Below are positions 1 through 11,240 of a DNA stretch of 64,000 nucleotides, piece after piece. Numbering within the stretch: the first letter of the stretch is position 1; every line of letters starts with the position of its first letter. The stretch is from Lycium barbarum (taxonomy: Eukaryota > Streptophyta > Magnoliopsida > Solanales > Solanaceae): contig NC_083337.1 of NCBI RefSeq assembly GCF_019175385.1, positions 167,537,713-167,601,712 of the forward strand, in the 5' to 3' direction. The translations under genes and the position numbers were made by a program. Below the pieces are notes generated by a model. The model saw nothing but the letters and a program-made list of their open reading frames with translations, was not told the DNA's origin and ran no database searches.

Positions 1-573
1 ATATGTCACATCAACTAATTTAAATACGAGTACGAATTTGCCTGTTTCGAGTTTCGACGGGTTGAAAAAGATGATTTGGTCAAATATGACGTTGGCCCCC
101 AAATTGAAAGATATTCACATTTCACTGTGTAACAAAATTAAAAAAACGACCCAGAATCAATCCCTTTCCAATAAGGTCCGCACTTCAATGCATTAATGGA
201 AGCACATATTCCATTTCACAACTTTGCTCTCTAATTTGCATTTACATCCAAACCTCTCCTCCTAACTCCCATCTCCCTTTTACATACATTGGCCAAACAA
301 AAACATGTGTAAAGCATACAGAATTGCTTATGCACGTCGTTTGTTTTTAGAAAACTCATACCGACATTTGTCTTTGCGGCTAAATTGTTTTTTGTCTTCA
401 TTTATTCAACACCCTTTTCACTCGTTTTCTCTCTAACCTCACCAAAAAAAAACTTAACCATGGTGAAAAACCATGCAAAACCTCTCTCTTTTATTTACAT
501 GATACCTAAACTATTAAATTGAGCTGAAACCCTACCTTTTTTTTATCTTGTAAGAATCAAAAGAAACTTAATT
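1..573. other. Upstream region of the inositol 3-kinase gene
   Basis: AT-rich non-coding DNA with no repeat or second gene that I recognise. It should hold the promoter and 5'UTR of the + strand kinase starting at 574, but no TATA box stands out clearly. A short ATG at 460 is followed by no convincing reading frame. Confidence 0.4.
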
Positions 574-3500
574 ATGGTGAAGGAAGCAAAAGAAGGGTGC
601 TTAATTGTGGGTAATTACTGCCACGACGTTTTAATCAAAGACGATGTGGTAATAGCTGAATCACTAGGCGGAGCAGCTTCGTTCATCTCAGCCGTGTTTG
701 ACGGTTTGTTAATTTCCTCAAATTACATTTCAAAAGTGGGTCCCGATTTCGCTTACACCGTTAATCACCGTCCGATCATAACGCCGTTATCCAAAACCAC
801 CGTTTTCCACGCACATTTTACAACGGAAGACAAACGGCAACGGCAAGATAGGATCTTAAAACGGGTCACTGCATGTGACCCGGTTAATCCATCGGATTTA
901 CCGAATTCGAAATTTGATTATGGATTGGCTGTAGGTGTTGGTGGTGAGATTTTACCTGAAACACTTGAAAGAATGATAGATATATGTAAGGTTGTGTTTG
1001 TAGATATCCAAGCTTTGATTCGGGTATTTGACCCGGTTGATGGAACAGTAAGCCTTGTACATTTAAATGAAACCGGGTTTTGGCCATTATTGAAAAAGAT
1101 TGGTTTTTTAAAAGCTTCAGCTGAAGAAGCACCTTATGTTGATGTTGAAGAAGCAAGAAAATGGTGTTGTGTTGTAGTGACAAAAGGGAAAGAAGGGTGT
1201 ACTGTGTATACGAAAGACGATGAGTTGACCGTTTCGCCGTTTGTAGCGACTCAAGTTGATCCAACAGGTGCTGGTGATAGTTTTCTTGGAGGTTTAGTTG
1301 CTGGGCTTGTTCATGGATTGGAAATACCTGATGCTGCATTGCTAGGAAACTTTTTCGGGTCATTGACAGTAGGGCATATTGGGCTTCCTAAGTTCGACTC
1401 GCAGTTAATACAGGTTGTTTAGATACTGCTATTGATTATGCATGTCATTTGTTGTTTGACAGTGTTCAATTTTGTAGTGGTTTTATGAACTTGTTGATAA
1501 TTGAAATTGGCGCCTTGTTACTATAGATCAATAAGAACTAGTTGAACTGTGTGAACTAAGTTAGAAGATTTAATGCATGCATAGTTTAGTTTCCTGTCTA
1601 ATAGCCTGTTTCTGCTTATTTTGAAAAGTGTTTTTTGTCGAAAGTGCTTTTGGAGAGTAATAACAGTTTGTGGTTGGCTTATTAATTTGAAAAACACTTA
1701 TGTCAATGTTAGACCAGTACTTTGTGCTTGGCCAATGTTCCAAAAGTGCTTCTGGAGAAAGGCTATTTTTTTGCTTCTGAAAAACTGCTTCTGTTACTAT
1801 TCAAAAGCACTTATTTTTTCCTTAAGCTTGACCAAACACCTCAACTTTCTAAAATAAGGATTTTTTTAAAAAAGGTAAATACTTCTAGCTTCCCAGAAGC
1901 TTGGCCGAACAGGGTATAAATTTGTATTCTATGTAGCAGGGAGAAAATACTTATGAAGAGATAAGATTCTTCTTTTCTGGTAACATAATCATAATGGAAC
2001 GGCCCCAATTGAGCGGAATGTATATATAGGAAAATAGCTGAATCTACTAGTTTGAGATTGTGGCGAAGTTGCTGTTGGTGGTTATAGAACTCAATTGAAA
2101 AGTATACAGACTTGAGAAGAATGACCAAAGAATTTCATAAGAACACACAGATATTACAATTTATTCAAGCGATGCCATAACGTCAAATACAAATGAAAAG
2201 TATAGACTTGACAGTGTCACTAAAATCTGCAAAAGTTTATTATGGAATATGATGATCTAAGTTCATTTAAAAAAAACGCAGGAAGAGCCAAAATACATTT
2301 AAGACTTCTTGATCTCTTGAGAAGAAAGTAATTAGGAGTATAATGCTTTTCTTCTACACCTAACAATCACATGTTGCATTTTCTTTTATTAATGCTTTTT
2401 CCATCTTTTGCTTTTCTTCCTTGTACTGTTAAATGTAGGTGGAACTACATTTAGTTTTTACTTCTTTTAACAAAAGAAAAGGAGTTTCAACTAGTAGTTG
2501 ATATCTATTTCCTTTGCCTTCTGTTGCTTTTTAAGAAAAGTTTGAGATACTTCTATACTTTGATAATAATATGTATAATGCTTGTCTGGATAAACCTTAC
2601 ATATGAAGGGTCGCATTATCCCCTTGGTCATGATTTTACCAATATTTCTTTTTCTTCTAATGATTATAGCAACATCTCTTTGCTTGGGCAAGTATAAAAT
2701 GAAAAAACAGAGACAAATAAGATCAGCTTTAAGTGCTGCTGAACACTAACAAACAGAGAGCGAGGAAGGGGTCTTCAATAAACACGAGTTTATAGAATGT
2801 AGATGAGTTTATGGAGGGAGAGCCTTGGCGTAACTGGTAAAGTTGCTGCCATGTGACCAGGAGGTCACAGGTTCGAGCCGTGGAAACATCCTCTTGCAGA
2901 AATGCAGGGTAAGGCTACGTACAATAGACCCTTGCGGTCCGGTCCTTCCGTGGACCCCGTGCATAGCGGGAGCTTACTGCACCAGGCTGCCTCTTTATAG
3001 AATTTAGATGTTGTCTTTACATGGGGATTGGTATTAGTCTATTAGATATAGTGGGGAAGGAAATGCAGTATTGTTGGTGGGTGTTAGCAGAAGTGCAATG
3101 TGCTTGGTCATTGACTACCTATAGACTTGGAGATATTGTTGCACTCCATTTGTATTTCCTTAGTTCATATAAACCGCAGGAAGTACTGGAAATGAACTTC
3201 CGTAGAGAATATCCTTGTGTAAGTTGTGTTATCCCATCACAAGTAATAGTAGAGAGATCATGACTGCATATTGTTCTTTTAATGTTATCTGAATAACAGT
3301 CTATCAGAGAACTAAAATTCACATTCTGCAGTATACTAGTCAGGTATGTTGTTAGTTTATCGAGTTTCTGCTTTGTGATATAGAATTTTGGAGGTGTTTT
3401 GCTTATTCCCATCATACATAGATACTCTTTTCTACCTTATTCAAAAAATAAACATAGATACTTTTTTCTGTATCAAGCTATTGTAATAGGGACAGTCTGG

Positions 3501-4281
3501 AACCTAGTAAGCAGAAAATTGCAAACAATTGTAGTTCTAAAGTTGACATGGGGTCTGCCAGAGATGAAATAGAAACACTAAGTTATTGGAGGCCATAGCA
3601 ATGATCATCTCCCAATGATGACTTGACAGTTCTTTCTAGAGTAAGAAATGAGTAACAGACACCTGGATGCTTTTCTCATTGAACCTTCTCCTTTTGGTCT
3701 GATTCCTCATGCTCTCTTAGGGTGATAGGTTTATATAAATATAGATCCATTAGTAGTGATATGTTTATGTTGAAGAGAATTAGAACATTATGCCCATTGT
3801 CGTGATGTAAAGATAGATTGAGTCCTCACAAATCAGCACATTGCTGATCCTCTCACGAAAGCATTTCCTCAAAGCAAGTTCAATTACCATGTAGACAAAA
3901 TGGGCATTAAATTTATAATATGAGTAGCTGACGTGCTTATGAGAATTTTGCCTGTTTTTTGAATGCCAAGTTTTTGCTCATGTAGTCCTAATTTTTTCTC
4001 AGAGAGTGAAGGATGAGGTGCTAAAAAGGGGTTTGCAGCGTTTTGGGTCCCATGAGAAACAAGAAGATGAACCGAATAGATTGAAGCCCTTAGATCATGA
4101 AGAATTCCTAGCGGCTCTCAGTGCTGCCAAAGTGGTACCAGCAAACTCTATCAAAGAATGTAAGTGGGACTTGCATAGTTCTCCCGGAGCATTGGAACAG
4201 CCCGTCTGCAATGGTCATCGGAGAATACCACTTAACCCTGTCTGTGAAGAATCAATTAATTCAGTTGATAGTAAACCTTGA
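574..4281 (+). CDS. MIK: Inositol 3-kinase (pfkB family), two exons
   Basis: The product phosphorylates myo-inositol at the 3 position, an early step toward phytate, and is probably cytosolic. Exon 1 is 574-1413 (280 codons) and exon 2 is 4003-4281, joined in phase 0 at CAG|GT...AG|AGA, giving 372 residues, close to the plant family length. The pfkB signature DPTGAGDSF lies at residues 229-237, with the catalytic base expected at D235. The N-terminal GNYCHD stretch and the GGAASF block fit plant MIK proteins. Reading exon 1 without splicing ends two codons later at TAG, so exon 2, which starts RVKDEV, is needed for the C-terminal tail. The 2.6 kb intron (1414-4002) is packed with repeats. The start is the first ATG and gives the family N-terminus. 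Family assignment is firm; substrate is by family knowledge. Confidence 0.9.
1603..1916. repeat. MITE-like element in the MIK intron
   Basis: The left edge reads AGCCTGTTTCTGCTT and the right edge AAGCTTGGCCGAACAGGGT, which are imperfect inverted repeats of the type seen in solanaceous MITEs. The interior is rich in AAGTGCTTCTG-like words in both orientations. Only a TA-like target duplication is visible, so the superfamily is uncertain. Confidence 0.45.
2806..2993 (+). mobile_element. Au-like tRNA-derived SINE in the MIK intron
   Basis: The element carries a tRNA-like head with box A (GTAACTGGTAAAG) and box B (GGTTCGAGCC), then the conserved body with GCAGGGTAAGGCT and AATAGACCC, as in Au SINEs. 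It is flanked by a 17-bp direct repeat with one mismatch (TTTATAGAATGTAGATG at 2789-2805 and TTTATAGAATTTAGATG at 2994-3010), so it is a full insertion in the sense orientation of the host gene. Confidence 0.85.
3831..3912 (+). pseudogene. Ty1/copia RNase H tail fragment
   Basis: Frame 3831 translates to NQHIADPLTKAF followed by FNYHVDKMGI, which matches the end of copia polyproteins (ADPLTKAL...H...MGI). No other domain or LTR is nearby, so it is a short relic inside the MIK intron. Confidence 0.65.
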
Positions 4282-4937
4282 ATAAAGAGGGTGGGGTTGT
4301 TCCGCATTCTCGAATATATTGTTAGAGTTGTTAGTTCTGAATAAAAGAGAGTTCAAGCATGATATTCTCTCTACTGGGCGTTGGTTTCGTGTTTTTTGTA
4401 ATTGCAAAATTAGCTTAACAAAATGAGGGGCAAATTGTTTAGTTTTCTGGAAGACTAGATGACTTGTGAAGCTCAGCAAAAGGGAGAAAGAACTTGAATT
4501 TGGGGCAATACCTTCTTCCAAGATGAATTAGAATACTCCCTCTAAAATCTAAATGAAGAAGCCATAATGTTAGTTATTTTTCTACTTTTTAGAGTAGTAT
4601 AGCATACTTGCAATGAAGAGTGTTTTATCTCGATAATTTTGTTGAGTCAAAGCCTTCGTGGATAAAGTTATCTACGGTGGAAGGTAACAAGTACTCGTGA
4701 AATTAACTGAGGTGCACGCAAACTGATTTGGGCTCCAAGGTTATCGGCAAAAGAAACTGAGCCCTCTTCTTTCTTTCGTTTATTCTGGAAATGTACTTGA
4801 AATGTATTGCCCGTATTGACACGATAATAATTGATTCTTCTTTTAGGAGTAATAGATTCAAATTACTACTCCTACATAGTGACAATATAAGTAAACAAAA
4901 ATAAAGAATGATGAAAGGATGTGTGGAATTCTAATTA
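4282..4937. other. 3' flank of MIK
   Basis: This stretch holds the expected 3'UTR and intergenic DNA. I see no coding region or recognisable repeat before the SINE at 4957. Confidence 0.4.
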
Positions 4938-4956
4938 GCACACTTAATTGTTGATA

Positions 4957-5116
4957 AAGGCAATCCGGTGCACTAAGCTTCTGTTATGAGCGGGTGCAGG
5001 AAAAGACCAGATCACAAGAGTCTATTGTAAGCAGCCTTACTCTTTATTTGTGCAAGAAGTTGTTTTCACGGTTTGAACCTATTACCTCCTAGTCACATGT
5101 GTGAGGCTTCCCTTCC
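4957..5116 (-). mobile_element. Diverged Au-like SINE, minus orientation
   Basis: Read on the minus strand it has the order of the Au SINE: a box-B-like GGTTCAAACC, the GTAAGGCTGC-type core and an end resembling AAGCTTAGTGCACCGG. It is flanked by a 19-bp target duplication with one mismatch, GCACACTTAATTGTTGATA (4938-4956) and GCACATTTAATTGTTGATA (5117-5135). The copy is older than the one in the MIK intron, judged by its many changes. Confidence 0.75.
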
Positions 5117-5405
5117 GCACATTTAATTGTTGATAGTTAAATTAAATTTAATACTCCCATCGTTTCAATTTATGTGAACTTATTTTCTTATTAGTCTATG
5201 CCAAAAAAAATGACTTCTCCGTATATTTGAAAACAATTCACCATTATGCAATGATTTATAGCCACACAAAATATATCTGATTCATTTAACATCACAAATT
5301 TAAAAAAAAAAAAAAAAATCTTTCTTAAAATTTGTGCCCAGTCACATAAAAATTGAATCACTTCGTTCATGTGTAAAATTTTCTTATTAAATTCTCAGTT
5401 TAAAC

Positions 5406-5722
5406 CAGGGGCGGAGCCAGGATTTTCAGCAAGGGTGTTCATATTTTAGGACAGGGAATGTGTGAGGGAAAAAAAAAACAACGCATGAAAAACACAATGC
5501 CTCTAATGCAAAAATAAAAAAATTGTGTCACAGCTAGGATTTGAACTCGCGTCCTGAGCAAGAGTTTGCACACCCTTAGCCACTACTGGACTATCATTTG
5601 TTTCTATGTTAAGATTATTCATTACTAGTATATATCCATAAAGTTTTATATTTGACATAGGCATCCGATAATTTTTTCTATGAACAGCCTTGAGTAGGTG
5701 TGGCTCCGCGCCTCCGCCACTG
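5406..5722. mobile_element. hAT-type MITE with 8-bp TSD and tRNA-like boxes
   Basis: Terminal inverted repeats start CAGGGGCGGAGCCAGG on the left and end CCTCCGCCACTG on the right. An exact 8-bp duplication GTTTAAAC lies at 5398-5405 and 5723-5730, which fits hAT transposition. The minus strand of the interior has a tRNA-like pair: TAGTGGCTAAGG (near 5575-5590) and GAGTTCAAATCC (near 5537-5548), spaced as box A and box B. Confidence 0.85.
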
Positions 5723-5841
5723 GTTTAAACAAATATTATCTGAAGTAGTAGAATCTAGACTACGAGGATGATATAATACCATTTCGCTCCTGAAAAAAAG
5801 AATAAAACGAGCGGGAGATTATTGGTTCGTCTTCATCGGTG

Positions 5842-6246
5842 ATGTCAATCATGGATGGCACCTTGCAATTCCTAACGAACCTTTCAAATCTCTCTGACCA
5901 CCGGTTAAACGGCGTCGAATTTAACGGCAACGAAGAAGAAGAAGAAGAAGTACAAGACACCGAGGCATGGGAAACGATTACAAAGTGTTTTAAAGAGGTA
6001 CAATCGGTTTTGGATCAGAACAGAGTTCTAATTCAACAAGTGAATGAAAATCATGAATCGAAGGTTCCAGATAATATGGTGAAGAACGTTGCTCTTATCA
6101 GAGATATAAATAGTAATATCTCTAAAGTTTCTCGACTTTACTCGAATCTCTCTCGTGATTTCTGCAACATCGTTCATCAACGACGAACACAGGCTTTGTG
6201 TGAAACTAAGAATCGCGATGATGACGTGGACACTGCCGAATCCTGA
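5842..6246 (+). CDS. ELF4: ELF4-like circadian clock protein, intronless
   Basis: ELF4 is a small nuclear protein of the evening complex (ELF3-ELF4-LUX) that represses evening targets and controls flowering time and growth. The 134-residue product has an acidic run of glutamates near residues 30-37, then the ELF4 domain: an alpha-helical core with VQSVLDQNR, LIQQVNENH, PDNM, KNVALI and NISKVSRLYS. These words match the family almost position by position. The first ATG is 5842; a second in-frame ATG at 5851 could also serve. The C-terminal tail after the domain is short and poorly conserved in this family. The gene is a single exon, as is usual. It could be an ELF4 or an EFL paralogue; the core favours the ELF4 side. 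Confidence 0.88.
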   Translation: MSIMDGTLQFLTNLSNLSDHRLNGVEFNGNEEEEEEVQDTEAWETITKCFKEVQSVLDQNRVLIQQVNENHESKVPDNMVKNVALIRDINSNISKVSRLYSNLSRDFCNIVHQRRTQALCETKNRDDDVDTAES

Positions 6247-6564
6247 GTCAACTCTTTTGCTCAATCTAAATATAGTAATCTCATCTTCTGTAATTACTTT
6301 TGTTCTAAGTATAATCTTTAGGTTTTTATCACGTCATATGGTGTCTAGACTCTAGTTATGCCAGTTGAGAGTTGTCTCCTTTATCCTTCCATACTATTAG
6401 TAGTATTAATTTTGTTGTTTCTTATTTTTTGATTTCTGTTGTTTCTTGTACTTCGATTATAGTATTATCTTGTTGGAGTTACTGTTCCTCTTTAAGAATG
6501 ATTTGTCATGCTATCTTTAGTATTTTGCTGTTATTTCTTTTCTGTACTGCTTGGATATGCTTTT

Positions 6565-6680
6565 CCTTGAGCCGAGGGTCTATTAGAAATAACCTCCCAA
6601 GTTAGGGGTAAGGTCTGCGTACACACTGCCCTCCTCAGACCCCACTTTGTGGGATTGCACTGGGCATGTTGTTGTTGTTG
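6565..6680 (+). mobile_element. TS-type SINE, 3' part
   Basis: The block runs from TTGAGCCGAGGGTCTATT through GGGTAAGGTCTGCGTACAC to a tail of TTG repeats, the hallmark of TS SINEs of Solanaceae. The T-rich stretch just upstream (about 6395-6564) often accompanies this repeat but I could not set its left border. Confidence 0.8.
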
Positions 6681-7850
6681 TAATATATCAGAGTTGTCTG
6701 TGTTGAATCAGTATATTGATGTTTGTTTTTTGTGGAGGAATAATGGTGCTTGTTTAGATTAGGACTTATTGTGGTATTGATGGTAATTAACAAATATGAT
6801 TATTCTCTATCTTTTTGTGTTTCTTAAAGGAATGATTCATTGATTGATTGATGATCCGCGTCCCTGCTTTTTGTCTGAATTCTCTAATGCCTCGCAGACG
6901 TGATTGTGTTTGAGGTATTTATACCATTTACGCATAGTATTGCCTCTGTTTTCTTCAATTGCTCCTCTTAGCTTATTTACGGAAAGGTGATTGAGATTTT
7001 TATGCAGTTTAAACGTTTATTTCCTCTGTTTTTCTCTGCAATTTCCGATAATTGGTGCCATTTTCGATGTTATCTTCCGGTCAAATGCTGCTCTTCACTG
7101 ATCAGAGGCCTTGAAGTGTTTATTTCAAATGCAATAGCTAATCAAAGTTTTACTTCTTCGATTTTGATCCTCAAGGGAGTGCTAGCATATTATTGTGTGT
7201 GTTTTGCATGACTGTGCTGAGTGGCTACCTTTATTTCTCATCCATTCTTTAGTGTCAAAGTTGCTTCACTATTCAATTACTTTTGAGTTATGATCTTTAT
7301 TTGCTTCTAAATATGAACCTTATCTGTCAACGGTTTGATTATTGTCAAAGTTACTTCATTGTTCAATTGATTTTGCATTATCTCTATTTTCATCTGAGTA
7401 TGAACCTCGACTTAGTGTTTTCAGGAATTCATGTACAATGACGTTTTTTCTAATTACTTTAGGCATATCTGACAGATCAAGTACTGCTATACAGGACAAT
7501 GGTGCCTGAATGATAAGATTTCCCGAGTGTTGCATGCTGTATTGGAGGAACCATTCATGATTAAAAACACAAATCAACTTTTGTGGGATATATGTCATGT
7601 CAATGTTTCCAAGAACCTCTTGCTTTGTCCACTTTAGCGGTTCTAATTCTTGCTAAATTTTTTGTTGTCAATATATGAAATATGTGTGGCTATTCAATCA
7701 TTCAGAAAGTGGACTTGTGTAGGCTTTTGTACGCCTGAATACTTTTAATATTTCCAAGGAAAATGCAAAATGCAAAACAAAAAAGGGGCAGTAGTAACCA
7801 CACGCATATTGCTTTAAAACATAGTTGGCACCTTGCTATTTCATTATCTC
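6681..7850. other. Intergenic DNA with a weak duplication
   Basis: No gene is supported. An imperfect direct repeat of about 70 bp is visible at 7252-7322 and 7341-7408 (words GTCAAAGTT.CTTCA, TATGAACCT). The rest is T-rich and unremarkable. Confidence 0.4.
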
Positions 7851-8090
7851 TGACATATGGTGTGACTTCATCTTCATTAAGCCTTGTGTACAGTATTTCT
7901 GTTGTAAGTATAATTGTACTTGGCTACACTTGACATATGGTGTGACTTCATCTTCATTAAGCCTTGTGTACAGTATTTCTGTTGTAAGTATAATTGTACT
8001 TGGCTACACTTGACATATGGTGTGACTTCATCTTCATTAAGCCTTGTGTACAGTATTTCTGTTGTAAGTATAATTGTACTTGGCTACACT
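7851..8090. repeat. Three identical 80-bp tandem repeats
   Basis: The unit beginning TGACATATGGTGTGACTTC and ending TTGGCTACACT occurs at 7851-7930, 7931-8010 and 8011-8090 with no difference that I can see. No coding sense is apparent although 80 is not a multiple of three and all frames happen to stay open for a while. Confidence 0.95.
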
Positions 8091-8164
8091 GTGAGTACAC
8101 CCTTGTGGAGCTCATTCCATGGTATAACTTATGCCTTGTTTTGCACTGTAGTGCCTCAGTAGGG

Positions 8165-8349
8165 CAGTGGCGGAGCCAGGATTTTCACCTAGGGGGTTCA
8201 AAAATATGAAGTAAATACACGAAAAAACCAAGGGGGTTCAACATATACTATATATACATAAAAATATAATTTTAACTTTGTATATACAATGTAATTTTTC
8301 GCCGAAGGGATTCGGATGAACACCTGGTGCCTACCTAGCTCCGCCCCTG
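8165..8349. mobile_element. hAT-type MITE with exact 8-bp TSD
   Basis: A 185-bp element with ends CAGTGGCGGAGCCAGG and CCTAGCTCCGCCCCTG, inverted to each other, flanked by CAGTAGGG at 8157-8164 and 8350-8357. It belongs to the same terminal-repeat family as the element at 5406 but lacks its tRNA-like interior. Confidence 0.9.
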
Positions 8350-8357
8350 CAGTAGGG

Positions 8358-10010
8358 AGGTGAAGAACTTCAGATTAGTTGTTCCATATCAGGTCCAGTT
8401 GTTCCTTCTATCAGTTGTATAAAGCTAGGAAGATATATCTCGTTGTAGTGAAGCCGGAGCTTATATTTTACTGCGTATTTAAGTTTGTTTCATTCATGCA
8501 AATCCCATACTATCTTTACTTCACCTGGGAAATTTTAGGTCCTGATGCTCACTCCTTGTGAGTAAGGATCTGATTTGAAAACTATTACTAGGATATTTCA
8601 GATAAGAGTAATTCAGCTAAGGCCCTTTGTGATTTTACTTACTGTTGTCACAACTGTAAGGATAGAGGTCCTTTGCATTTGGCTTCCAGTGCCGCTTTGA
8701 TCTTCATTCGAATCCACAGGCATCTCTATGTTTTCCCACAAACACTGTTTCATATCTTGTGCTTCAGATGTTGTATCTGTTCTAAGGGTATTTATTACTG
8801 ATATATGTAAGTTGCTCCTGCATTTAAAATAGACAATTTCATCTCTCACTGAATTGTTTGTGCTCATGGCGGTGGAATTTATGTTCCTTTTAATGCAATC
8901 TAGTGTTTAAGGTAACCTTGGATCAATAATTCGGTGTCTGTTTCCTCTCGCTGATGACCGAGAAAAGCAGTTACATTATGTAGAACAGCAGCTTCTCTTC
9001 AATTATGAACTGTATGCTATAGACAATGTCTTCTGTGGAACTGTGCTTCGTTCATTATAGTTCCATCTCAAATCTTGTTTCTTGAATCTGGTGTGGGACT
9101 CAATTTATCAGTTTTGAACCTGCCAACTCCTGCAAATTAAGCAATTTGAAACCGTTACAGCTTAGCATATCTTTAGTTTTTCATGTTGACGTTGGTTTTT
9201 AATGCTTTAACTTAGCCTGCTTCACCTATCAAATTTGGAGTGGTCTACTCATACACTAAGATAACAAAGGGAGGAGTGAGAATGGAAGGACAGTGATATT
9301 ATAACAATAAACGGGAAAACTTCCTGCCTCACAATTCAAAACACCCTCAATATCTTCCCAATATAGTCCATACCTTCTGAAACATGCAAGCCTTCAGCAA
9401 CGGTGTTTGGGCAAGTACATTTTGCTGAATCTATCAATTCTCAGGCTTACCTTTTACGTCTCTTTAATTTGACATAGTTGGGGAGGCCAGCTTCTTCTCT
9501 TCTTAGAGCCTTGTTCCTGTGTTGTTCTTTTCGTAGTGGGTTTTAGTTGGTGTGGGACTGTGGAGATATTGGAGTTTGTATAATAGCCATAGTGTGTGTT
9601 TTGTTTTATTTGGGGTTTTTACCTAGGTGTGAATGTCTTGGTAGTGTGTTTTTGTTAAAACTCAGAACCTAGTCTTTTGTCGCCTAGTTAGCATGCTTAT
9701 TGCAAAAGAATTTTTATTTTATACTAATAAAGATGAACGCGATGTCACCAATCACAGGAAAGTAATCAATATTATTTCGATCTATTTCTTCCCAATATGA
9801 CACAAAATTAACACTCTATCGTCTACTAGTTAGTACTTCAATCCGCTCCCGAAGGACAAATGTTCCTTTTCAAAAGGGTTTGAATGGGTTTATAATTCTT
9901 TCCAACCAGAAAAAGGAGAAGGAAATTATTAATTCTTTCCAACTAGAAAAAGGAGAAGAAAATTACTAATTGCTCCTAGTATAGTTTCTAAAAAGGGTTG
10001 ACTCACGCGT
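8358..10010. other. Intergenic DNA between the ELF4-like and MADS-box genes
   Basis: No open frame with family resemblance, no RNA gene and no clear mobile element was found. The last few hundred bases, with two copies of a TTCCAACYAGAAAAAGGAG word near 9900-9955, should contain the MADS-box promoter. Confidence 0.4.
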
Positions 10011-10020
10011 CAACTCGAAG

Positions 10021-10028
10021 TATATAAG
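10021..10028 (+). promoter_or_regulatory. Probable TATA box of the MADS-box gene
   Basis: TATATAAG lies about 90 bp before a good splice donor (CAG|GTAACC at 10112/10113). The matching acceptor is TTTGAACAG at 11235, six bases before the ATG. This suggests a 5'UTR intron of about 1.12 kb (10113-11235). It is an inference from splice signals only. Confidence 0.5.
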
Positions 10029-11240
10029 TATGGCAAAACCTATTTGCGTTTAGTTACTATTGTTTGAGACCAAGTATAATTCAGTTTGCTTTCACGAATC
10101 ATATCAAGCCAGGTAACCTTCTTACCTTTTTTTGTTTTTTTGTTTTTTTGGTTTCACGTTTCATATTTTAAATTTTTATGTTGTTGTAATCTGATATAAT
10201 TATTAAGTGCGTATACACCAGAAAACTTTCTTTAATTTTTTTTCGTTGTTACGTTTTTAATTTTAAAATTTTACTATTTTGTTAATAATCTGGTTGAACT
10301 GATTATTTTGGAATTAAATATGTTAATTTCTTTTGTTTCTTTTATGCAGCTATCAATTGAAGTCTGTACTTCTAAATTCTTTCTTTTCCTAGTCATTCGA
10401 GTTTCTATTTTAGGCACAATAAAATTGCTCTTCTTTAAATTTTATGGTGTTTCTTTTCCCAATGAATTTTATATTGTTGGATTGGAGATTATTTCCATGA
10501 ATTTTGTCAATAAGGAATAATGTTCTAAGGATCTGAGTGGCTTGTGCTAAAATTATTCGTTATATGGCTGATTTGTGAAACTCTAATATTTGTCATTATC
10601 AGAGAGCAACATCTAATCTTCATTAAAATGAGAACAATGTATGAACATCTCTAATAAAAGTTTACAAGTGTGTTGCACAATAACACTAATGCCATAATGC
10701 ACTATAACATGACGTCGTTCTCCTTTTTTCTTTCTTTTTCTGTTTTTATGATTTTACTTTTAGGTGTTTTACTAGCAAAGAGATAATTTCAGCCAAAAAA
10801 TTATTTCTTTGTTTTAATGGTAGAAACCAAAAAATTTAATGCGCTCTTTTGAATAAGAATTCTCAGCAGGTGAGGAGAAAATTTTTCTCTCTACGATCTA
10901 TCATCAATATGAGAAAATTCAATGTTACCCCAAAAATTAGCGGTCAAATCTAAAATTCAACATAAGCAATGCATAATGTATGATATCGGGAATTCTATCT
11001 CGTTTGCCTTCGTGGGCTTTCTTTTTCTTTTTCTTTTGTTTGTTCTTTTTTTCTTTCTCTTTCTTTTTCCCTTTCACTCTTTTTTCTCTTCTTGTTTTTC
11101 TAGCCGTTAGGATACTTCGTAGTCTGACTCCTTAGAGAATTAAAAGGAACTAAATTGTTTAGCATAATTTTCTTCTTACTATAGTGTCTGTTTGCTTTTT
11201 TCTTCTATTTAATTATATGTAAATTCTTTGAACAGGCAAA

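Noticed and set aside
884..1363. 159-codon frame on the minus strand over MIK exon 1
   Set aside because: It is a shadow of the kinase frame, rich in Gln and His, with no family resemblance.
2806..2993. A true tRNA gene
   Set aside because: Only boxes A and B are tRNA-like; no cloverleaf closes, the body is that of an Au SINE and TSDs flank it.
10308..10520. 70-codon frame upstream of the MADS-box gene
   Set aside because: It lies inside the inferred 5'UTR intron and is a T-rich chance frame.
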